A stretch of 64,000 nt of DNA from Psococerastis gibbosa. Its lineage: Eukaryota; Arthropoda; Insecta; Psocodea; Psocidae. The translations under genes were made by a program, and so were the position numbers. Below, in pieces: positions 56,001 to 64,000 of the stretch (position 1 is the stretch's first letter; each line of letters opens with the position of its first letter). The notes beneath the pieces were generated by a model, which saw nothing but the letters and a program-made list of their open reading frames with translations, did not search any database and was not told the DNA's origin. Where the stretch lies: the NCBI GenBank assembly GCA_963971405.1, contig OZ020486.1, positions 10,253,419-10,317,418 of the forward strand, written 5' to 3'.

Positions 56001-56405
56001 AACCATAGATTTTAATAATAATACTAGATAGCGAACTCCCATGCTCTCTGTAGGGAGTGTTGTGAAGCCATCCGCCATTGCTATAAGTGGATAGAAAGAA
56101 CGGAAAGAACGCAAAGAAGGTACCTGTTCTTAAATGGGTACTTCTCGACGAAATAAATTTTATCTTGATTTAATTTCAGTTAATATTGTCTCTTATGTAA
56201 CTATTGATCAAAATCCACCTATAATAAACTGAAAGATTGAACTTTTGAAAGTAATTTTTACAGAAAATATTAGGAAATCTCATAAGAACTCAAGGTGTAA
56301 ATGAATGTAAACAACGTTTTCTATCCACTTATAGCAATGGCGGCTGGCTTCAAAATATGCAGGGAAGTTCGGTATCTAGTATTATTATTAAAATCTATGA
56401 TTAAA
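56001..56405. mobile_element. foldback element, separate family
   Basis: Arms of about 95 bp starting ATAGATTTTAATAATAATAC and containing GCCATTGCTATAAGTGGATAG, in opposite orientation around about 200 bp. No coding frame. Confidence 0.65.
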
Positions 56406-57823
56406 ACCGTTAATTGAATATTTACAAACTAGATTATTAGAAAACATACAATACAATCACAGTACTTAGTACAATAAGTATAGGATTAACAGTTTTCTTT
56501 GGTCTATGGGTTAATTTTAAGAGTAAGTAGAGGACTTAGGACTTACTGTGAAATTTTATTTTATTTAAAAAAAAAAAAAACAGATGGGGACTTAAGCTTC
56601 CGGTGAAGATACATCTCAAGCCCCCCCCCCCTGATATCCGATGGCCTTGCAACCCAAACCCCAAGGGTGGCGCGACGGTCCCCTAACTCAAAGCAGCTTC
56701 CGTAATCAGATAAGGAAATCAACTGCATCTGCATCCGCTTTGCTCATGAATTTGACATCCCCCTCCCCTCTAATCGTCGGAAATTAATGCCCTATGGTAA
56801 TCATCGAAAATTACAACCCTCTACTATTGCCTGATAAGCTCATGGAAACCACGCTGTGCCTTACCGAAACCCAATTAATTGTTAGCGCCTCTACCAATTG
56901 CAATAGAATCTCGGTATGTGTTCTTGCCGACAGGCGTCAAAGCAGCGCGGCTTTTTGGTCGAAGATCGGCAGAATTCAAAACATCACTCTTCACCGCTAT
57001 ATTGTACGGTATGCTGGGGGCATCTTCGTTTGCCTAATAAGATGTAAATGCATAAGTATTATTATTTATTTACTGTATAAAGTATGGAAGCGCATAGCTG
57101 AGCTTTGAGGGAAATTCGCAGCAAAAACAGGGGCAAGCGCCCCACAACAAAACATCAAGGGAACTCGTTCCACCAGGAATGCCATCACAAATTTTCCCAG
57201 TCCTCGTTGGGTGAATAAAGTCTCAGAAAAATCAAATCTTCCAGACCGAGGGCGTAGAAGAAAGGAAAGAAAGCAACCACTGATAGCGAGAGTATACATA
57301 GAATTCGCGGATTTCAATCAGCAGCGCTGACTTTGATTGGTGATTTCTCTTTCTTCTCATGGTTCAATAGCCTAGATCAGAGTTTAGAGCTCCACTGTGA
57401 TTAAAATCATCTTATTTGCATTTCAAAAGGTGGCGCCAAAAAAGCACTGGCACCAGCACCAGGTATTGTATAATCAGGCTGACTTAGTTTTTTTTTTTTT
57501 TTTTTTTTTTTAACTTGAGTGACAACCAGGAACCCACACCATAGCCGCTTTTGGCACAAAGTCATATTTCATATGAATACAATAGGTATATAGTAGAGCT
57601 TTCCTTTAGGAGTTAGCAGAATGAAGAAGAGTTCCTCTAAATTTAGTTTAGCTAGTATGTGGCCGTCACCAATATATAGAGAGAGGACCCTCTACCAGCA
57701 CCCAATTTTTTTTTATAGCCATTTTTAAAGTTAAAATAAAATTCAAGAGACAACCCGACGCTTTTTGGCGCAAAGTTAAGCTTCACATGAAATTGGTATC
57801 GATCGATCATTGACGTACTAGTT

Positions 57824-57948
57824 GGGCGGGGTTTCCACATACGTCAATGGTCAATGGTAATTAACATTAAAGACATACTAAAAATGTCTGCTACCACGTC
57901 AATACCATACTTACCATTGACCATTGACGTATGTGGAAACCCCGCCTT
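57824..57948. mobile_element. foldback MITE, AGGCG family, copy 4
   Basis: Arms GGCGGGGTTTCCACATACGT, CAATGGTCAATGGTAA and complement. Asymmetric: the left arm lacks part of the inner stem, so a deletion has occurred. Confidence 0.75.
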
Positions 57949-58858
57949 GAAGGAAGTAGGATTCCTCCAAATTTACAAAAAAAAAAAAAAAAAAATAACA
58001 GATACTAATGAACCCGTACATTCTTTCCCATGTGTCAATTATTGTAATATAGACACTGAGATAGATATGAGTAAATAAATAAATAAAATAAATATTGACT
58101 TTTTTGTTATATTACTAAGCCAACCTAGAGGAGATAGGGCTATACAGTAGTAATAATATGTTAAACAATAAATTTGTCCTAGGGTTACATTTTGCCTGGA
58201 CTTTCCCCATCCCAAAGCACTGAATTGGCCGATGGGACAATTACGAGAACGGGCAGACCAATATATCACAACACAGTAATAATGGCATGGTATGCAATGC
58301 ATTGGGAACACACTGCTTGTAGGTCTATTGTACGTATGTAGGTCTGTAGCCTGACGATTACCTAGTGCGGAAACCGGTCGCTTTAAATATATTCTTAGCA
58401 ATGCTGGACAAAGTAATTTTATTTTTAACTATGACGAGGTATTACAAAGTAAATATGGAAACTATGACTGAAATAGTCACTTAACTTCACTTTTTTCCTT
58501 GACCAGTAACCCCGGACAAGGTGCATATATTGAAAAAAAACAATTTGTTTAATAGTATAGTTATCACGCTCAAGCCTCCGCTTATCGAGCGATCTTAGTG
58601 TAGCGGCATTACAAGATATAAAATTTGATTAATAATAATAAACCATTATAGAGTACTCACTCTAGCCTTCTGGCAATGAATGAGATCCCTCTGAACTCTG
58701 AAGGATGATATTGTTATATATATAATAAAATTTATATATATAATATAAAAATATATATGAAATTGAATGTATATTAAAATGGCTAATAAGTTAGTCTGTA
58801 TTTGAAATTAAGTATTTTTATATATATATTTTTATTTTCCCTATTTTGTTCAATTCTT

Positions 58859-59222
58859 TTAGTTTAAGGGGCAATTTCTTAAATATAACTCTGGTAAAAC
58901 TGATTCATTGAGGCGTCTGCCATACTTGTTATGTGTTATAGGAATATTCTGTCTGAATGTGTCTTCATTTCTCAGTTGCCTCATATTCTGTGTTTTTCCA
59001 TCAATTTCGCTTAAATACATAAAATAAATATTCTTTATTATAAGATATTTGTACAGTTTTCCTATTGGTAGTATATCTAGAAAGCTGTATTTTTCGTCTA
59101 TATTTTTTAATTTTTTGTTTAATTTATCATATAGCATGTTTTTTACTATTATATTTTGAATTTTTTGAATTTTTGTGAAATTGCTGTTGTTATCTCTCCC
59201 CAAGTTTGTATTCCATAATTAA
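58859..59222 (-). pseudogene. LINE fragment downstream of the RT domain
   Basis: Minus strand: GIQTWG, then after a frameshift NSNFTKIQKIQNIIVKNML, SFLDILPIGKLYKYLI, RQLRNEDTFRQNIP, VLPELYLRNCPLN. Order and motifs match the region after the RT of jockey/CR1-type LINEs. AT-rich. Confidence 0.6.
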
Positions 59223-59329
59223 TATATATAATAATAATATATATATACCAACAACACATACAATTACAATAATTTATGACAATAGTGGAATCGCTTTTCT
59301 TCCAACCAATTCCTCAATGATGGTATTGT

Positions 59330-59670
59330 TGTGGTGTTCCAAAAGAATGCTACGGATCAGCTGGAGGAACCACGTGACTAATCATAGAGTGCTAGAGACT
59401 ATTAAAGAAGAGAGACAGCTGCTAACTCATATAAAAAGTAGAAGAGCGAAGTGGGTAGGGCATTTATTAAGACACGAAAATCTGGTACACACTGTCATTG
59501 AGGGCACAGTGGAAGGAACCAATCAATAGAAGAGGGTGGCCAAAGAAGGTATTCATGGATCAACTGAAGAAGGAGGCAAGAGCTCGAACGTACCAAGAGC
59601 TAAAGAAGAAGGTGCAGGAACGAGAGAGCTGGAGGATATGCAGGGAGTTGCTGCCAATCAACCATTGAGA
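59330..59670 (+). pseudogene. RTE-type LINE C-terminal fragment
   Basis: RMLRISWRNHVTNHRVLETI, EERQLLTHIKSRRAKWVGHL, LRHENLVHTVIEGTVEG, one stop, then in another frame RGWPKKVFMDQLKKEARART, YQELKKKVQERESWR. Same family as 31045 and 36894, and the least damaged copy. Confidence 0.75.
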
Positions 59671-60449
59671 TTGATACCTCAGAAGAAGTGTGCTGCTATA
59701 CTACCTATTAATGGAATTAGGGAAAGGAAGAAAGAAACACCCGGCCGGTGTACTTGCATACATACAACGTACCTACCTATTAATATTACATGTGAAATTT
59801 GCTTTTGTAAACATTATCGGTATTTCCTTCTGGTTGTCTATTCATTGGTTTACAAAATTAGACTTTAGCGTTTGAAATGTAAACTGACAGCTGTTCTCAG
59901 TTAGCGACAGCCAAAGGAATTAATAAAAGGAGACGAAAACTTTTACTTCGCAACAAAGCAAACACTTCAGTTATTAAAAAACTCTGAAGTAAAAGGTTTT
60001 TCTTCAGCAGAAGGAGGGGCCATTGTTTCAATAGGGTAAACGGTCGTTCTGTTCCGATCTGGAATAGATAAATTGAGACAAGTTGATCTATTATAAAACT
60101 AAGCTGTAGAGTAGGCTGTGAAGAACTCTCTTGCTCCCCTGTTTTTTTTCTTCTTATTTTGGGGGTACGCATTTTGCGTTTGCACTGCTGAGTATTACCA
60201 TAGACTAAAGGTACTGATAGACTCGAATCTAGGTTAAGTAAGGCTTTCGCCTGGTAGCTTGCTTGTTCATGAACATGCAAACAAACAGCATGCGATCGGA
60301 GGCACGGATATTACCTACAGAGGCCACTGAAGAGGTTATTCCGATATATATATACATATAAATATATTGTACGATATATTGTATTGTATATACATTCATG
60401 AAATTGTTTGCTTTCCTATTTTTAATAGTATGCGCTTAAAACAACTTAC

Positions 60450-60517
60450 CATGTCTACTTCTGATATAGGGCCCATACTCCTCACCATTATATCAACTTC
60501 CACAACTGCAGGAGGTC
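60450..60517 (-). CDS. Grd: receptor exon 1 in view: beta1-beta2 of the ligand-binding domain
   Basis: 68 bp between a T-rich acceptor ending TTAAG and ATG|GTAAGT. Peptide (G)PPAVVEVDIMVRSMGPISEV, DM. It joins exon 2 (TYSMDCYF) in phase 0. Starts with two bases of a Gly codon, so another exon lies upstream, outside the window or unseen. Confidence 0.88.
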
Positions 60518-61238
60518 CTTAAAAAAAAAACGGCGTACATATAGTCAATGATTTACCCATTTGGGAAGTAATACTCCGTAGTCAGTTCTATGAGATAAAA
60601 ACATTCATAAGAATACCATTAAATATCGAAACTTTTAGGTCTTGATTTAAGGGACAATAGGAGGGTGAAAAGCCTTATAAGTGCAAAAATAAAATATCTC
60701 ATGTAAAGCTGAGTTGTTAAAATCAGGACAAGCAGAAGAAATTTTTCTGATAATTTCTGCTAATTTAATGCATATTTTGACGGTTTTACAATAGATATTG
60801 CCTGTAATAATATATTTCATACAAAAAACTAGAAGCAGTACTCCTATTTCCTCTCAATACATACATTTTATGCATTTTTCATGGTCCCCAGAAATGAAAT
60901 AAAAAAATTTGGCGGGAAGCGTAACGTTCCATCTCTCCCATACGGAAGTTAAACTTTAGTCCCATACTCCCATTTTCATTGATGGCGAGCTCCCCTTACG
61001 CCCTTCTATATACACATGCTGCTACATAAGTTTATTCTATTCTTGCCCACAACTACCCCAACCCCCCCCCCCCCCCCAATGGCCCGAAAGCGTCCCTGCA
61101 GACAATGACATAACTAACTACCTGAAACTGTCTATTTGACGAACTTACTTTATACTTTTGCATACTACGTATTGAATGTACAATCTAAGAAGAGTTATCT
61201 TTATTTATTACTTATATATTAACTATAACTCAGCAACC
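60518..61238. other. upstream intron sequence, no exon found
   Basis: AT-rich; a C-run at 61062-61077. No coding segment fitting the receptor N-terminus was found up to 64000. Confidence 0.5.
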
Positions 61239-61662
61239 CATTGGCGTAAATTTCCGAAATACCGGGGGGGGGGAAGGTCTTAGGACCCCGTGTGTTATGT
61301 GCCCCTAGTTGTCAAAGTAGGGGGGAGGTGGGTGGAGGCTTAGAACCCAAAAACTTTTAGATATTAACATCCATGATTGCAGTACCGATTTAAACGTAAA
61401 CATTGACAAAAGTACAGTACGAACCCCCGAAATTGCCAACAAATAACATTAAAATAGTAGAATTTTCGAGATAAAGTTATTTTTTTTAAAATTATAGTTA
61501 TGCTCTGCGAAAAAAACTTTCGTCTTTTTAATTAATTTTTATTTTAGTTCAATAATTAAGTTTTTTATCAATCAATTTTTTTTACTTCCTGGAAAGTCCT
61601 AGGGGGGGGAAGCTTGACAAGTTCCTGGGGGTGGCTAAGCCCTCCTACTTACGCCAATGCAG
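61239..61662. repeat. dispersed repeat bounded by inverted TTGGCGTAA ends
   Basis: Left TTGGCGTAAATTTCC followed by a G-run; right end CTACTTACGCCAATG preceded by another G-run. Similar ends occur near 23342. No coding frame. Confidence 0.5.
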
Positions 61663-62137
61663 CCATCCCGTGACATCATTTCCCCATTATAATTTGGCTT
61701 GGTGAATTCGTAAGCATTCGTAAGTAGACTTTAATATTACCAATTCAATTCAATGAAAGTTGAAGACATTGCCGGAAATGTGGTTTACGAGACATTATAC
61801 CAAATTAGAATTTATCGTACAACAAAAATTAATTCAATAACTCTTTATCACGCTCCAAGTCTTGCAAATTTTCTAACTGTACAATAGTTTGAGAGTATTT
61901 CAGAGATTCAGCAGTGCTGAGAACTTGACAGTTGACTTGATTCCAACAACTCAGCACTACCCCCTTTTTATCCGGAAGCATTGTACTGTGGTGGTATTTG
62001 AATTTCAAATTTCGCTCTCTTAATAATTTATTTTTATGTAGGTTACAGACGCCTCTCGACTAATGCAAAAATATGCTCATTGTCTATTTGCTTATTCTCT
62101 TGCTGTTCAGTGCAGAGTTTTTTATAATCATCTATAT

Positions 62138-62839
62138 AAGAACCGGTCCGAGTTTACATGAACATGCTTTCCAATTTTATCAATCAGTAGATAGAGAATA
62201 CGAGTAATTTCATGGTAAATAATTTTCCAGTGGTTAAATTTCCGATATCTCGGGGGGGGGGGGGGGTTGTCTACCTGACGTCACTGGAAGTGAGATAAAT
62301 TCTAGATAGGTCAGACCAACACATTAATTACCACACAGCAATAATGACAGGGCGCACAATGCATTTGAGCGCGAATTTTCTATCATTTTTTCAAAACATA
62401 ATTTGTTGGGCAAAACCAAATTTCTTTTGGGAAAGCAACCTGTCCAGTTTCGTTACTCAATTTAACACCTAAAACATGCCTGAAGGTAGAAATAATCAAT
62501 AGAAACGTTTCGCAGAAAAAATATTTTTTAGTCATTTCTCATTAAAATTTAGTTATTTCTATTTTTTTACCCCCAGAAGCAAACTGTCAAGGGGCAAGCG
62601 ACCCCCCGCATTTTGTCAACATTAATAACGACTACAATATATGTGAATTTAAAAGAAATCGTTGGAGCCGTTTTTGAGAAATGATTTTTTTAGAAGTTTT
62701 TTTGAAGTTTTTTATGAATATAACCCCCCCAAATTGAATTGGCCCAAAATAAAAAAAATAGTCCCGAGGTATGATTTTTGTAAACCTACATGCCAAATTT
62801 CATCAAAATCGACCGAGTAGTTTGCCCGGAAATCGACGA

Positions 62840-62874
<35 letters not shown>

Positions 62875-63005
62875 TTTCGTAAAAAACACTTTTTTGGGTT
62901 CCTGGGACCTGAAAACGTGTAAATCCGTTGAAATCCCGGAATCAAAAATTTCGACCATAACAAAGCTTTCCTTATACTACGTATGAATTGGAAAGCGATA
63001 AGTAC
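62138..63005 (+). repeat. dispersed repeat with CAGA core, second plus copy
   Basis: Collinear with 41553-42287, with a 15 bp G-run (62252-62266), AAAGAAATCGTTGGAGCC, and eight CAGA units at 62839-62873. The minus-strand frame over the core is part of the repeat. Confidence 0.7.
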
Positions 63006-64000
63006 AGAAGAGAATTATTCCAATTCATACAAGTACATTAGAACTAAATCAATCCGAATCAATTGACCGGATTTTATTCTGAAGTTGCAGTTCTTGTTTT
63101 TAGAAAAAAGGTTTAATTTTGACGAGAAAAAAAACTTTGTCCGTGAATGCCATGCATCACATAGGCTAAATATAGGTGCAGGTAGTTACCACAGGCACCC
63201 TCCTCTTAGTGATTTGAAGGACTTTATACGAACTGAAGCAACGCCTGGTTCCATAAAAAACCCACAAGTTCAGAGGACACCCAACCATAATAGGTTTAAC
63301 TTATCCTCGCTAGTAGGCAGTAGGTCAAGGAGAAAAACACGGCATGGTGCTGACTGATGTGATTTTTCTCCTATCGCAGTTTTTAAACACAAAGACTTGG
63401 GCCTCCAATTAGAAAATTTCAACACCAATCAGGCGTATTTGAATAGCATGGCAATCGAAACAAGTTAACGAATTGCACTGAAAATTTTATCAATAAATTT
63501 AAAAAAAAACAAGTGAGGGATAATGTGTGAATGTGAGTTTTTCTAAACCGTATCATGAGAATGCAGAAAAAATTCAATTCGAAAATGTAGGTAGCTAACT
63601 AGAGCGGGAGAGAGGAAAAAAAACATGTTTTCATGTATCAATGGATTCACAGTATAGCCCATATAGGGTGTGCAGCTAAAAAAATAAAAATACAATTTAC
63701 AACTATCCCCGGTTGTCACCTCTTAAAATGCCCGCCGATTGTCCGGAATATCACTGATTTCAATATTCATTTTCTCAATGGGGATGGTTCACTCAGATTA
63801 AAATAAATTTGAATAAAACGAATGAAGCACGCCCTTGTAGCTAAATAATTTTAAACGTTTAGCATTTTTTACAACGAGTTGTTGTCTGATTTGAAGAATT
63901 ATTTATTTTCTGCTTTTGAACTTGAGTAAGTAGAAAATCTAATTTTAAGCATTAAGACTTAATTGGATATCTAGGTGGACAGTTATTATTGTATGTGCAA
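63006..64000. other. no recognised gene
   Basis: A 90-codon plus-strand frame at 63085-63357 (KNFVRECHASHRLNIGAGS, RHPPLSDLKDFIRTEA, SRSRRKTRHGAD) has moderate complexity but no domain I recognise. Confidence 0.35.

Larger units (their letters stand above)
54987..60449 (-). other. receptor intron 1 (of those in view)
   Basis: Phase 0, 5.5 kb. Contains a foldback MITE 34 bp from the acceptor (55021-55163), another hairpin (56001-56405), a third (57824-57948), a degraded hammerhead-like motif (58351-58379), a LINE fragment (58859-59222, minus) and an RTE-type fragment (59330-59670, plus). 55170-56000, 56410-57820 and 59700-60449 show no gene. Confidence 0.7.
27104..60517 (-). other. Grd: gene span: Cys-loop ligand-gated ion channel subunit, GRD-like (5' end outside window)
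   Basis: Eight exons on the minus strand, read from 60517 down to 27104, give 451 residues in one frame with consensus splice sites and matching phases at all seven introns. The protein covers most of the ligand-binding domain, the Cys-loop, M1-M4 and the M3-M4 loop. It would sit in the plasma membrane as one subunit of a pentameric receptor. Sequence features (MDCYFRQSW, KPDTYFYNGKQSYLHTITTPNK, NREATADRVSLG, LEARTDLPKVPYPTALDFF, KYGSGECYF) point to insect GRD rather than RDL or LCCH3. From family knowledge, GRD forms GABA-gated channels with LCCH3. The signal peptide and first extracellular exon(s) are not in view. The introns total about 32 kb and are full of transposable elements. Confidence 0.88.

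Noticed and set aside
58351..58379. Hammerhead ribozyme at 58.35 kb
   Set aside because: CTGACGA and GAAACCGGTC are present but helix II does not pair; noted only as a degraded motif.
62712..62986. Overlapping small frames around the CAGA repeat
   Set aside because: Part of a dispersed repeat with copies at 39137 and 41553; no conserved product.
63085..63357. 90-codon frame as a host gene
   Set aside because: No recognisable domain or splice partner; left as unassigned sequence.

Overview
The window looks like a gene-poor, transposon-rich piece of an animal nuclear genome. The only confident host gene is an insect/arthropod-type Cys-loop receptor, so the source is most likely an insect. The order cannot be fixed from sequence alone.

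Layout. 1-580: two tandemly duplicated Gln/Asp-rich exons of an unknown gene (minus strand). 1581-18532: a pile of nested DNA transposons. A decayed P-element (THAP9-like) transposase is cut by a 3.1 kb pogo-like element at a TA dinucleotide, then abuts a Penelope-like retroelement (PLE) and a mariner fragment. Next come a 3.4 kb element coding for an 806-residue protein I cannot assign to a named transposase superfamily, and a second pogo-like element carrying a piggyBac element in a TTAA site. 18540-27100: degraded repeats, a short tandem array, foldback MITEs and a second PLE with an inverted head. 27104-60517 (minus strand): eight exons of a Cys-loop receptor most like insect GRD, with every exon junction in phase. 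The introns, up to 16 kb, are filled with LINE ends, SINEs, foldback MITEs, PLE ends with hammerhead-like folds, and a Harbinger-like element. The receptor's 5' exons lie beyond the right edge. 60518-64000: repeats only.

Most interesting points. (1) Three separate DNA transposons here share one layout: many copies of a private 14-16 bp motif near the ends, and a transposase with a charged linker followed by a small SH3/Tudor-like tail. One of them, at 9842-13264, encodes an unclassified DDE-like protein. (2) Removing the first pogo-like element and one TA copy rejoins the P-element reading frame exactly. (3) PLE ends carry hammerhead-like folds with palindromic helix III, and two PLE insertions share the same inverted-fragment-then-direct-copy arrangement. 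(4) The receptor has ADR, not PAR, just before M2, which fits a cation-permeable GABA receptor subunit. (5) A perfect-hairpin MITE lies 34 bp upstream of one receptor splice acceptor.
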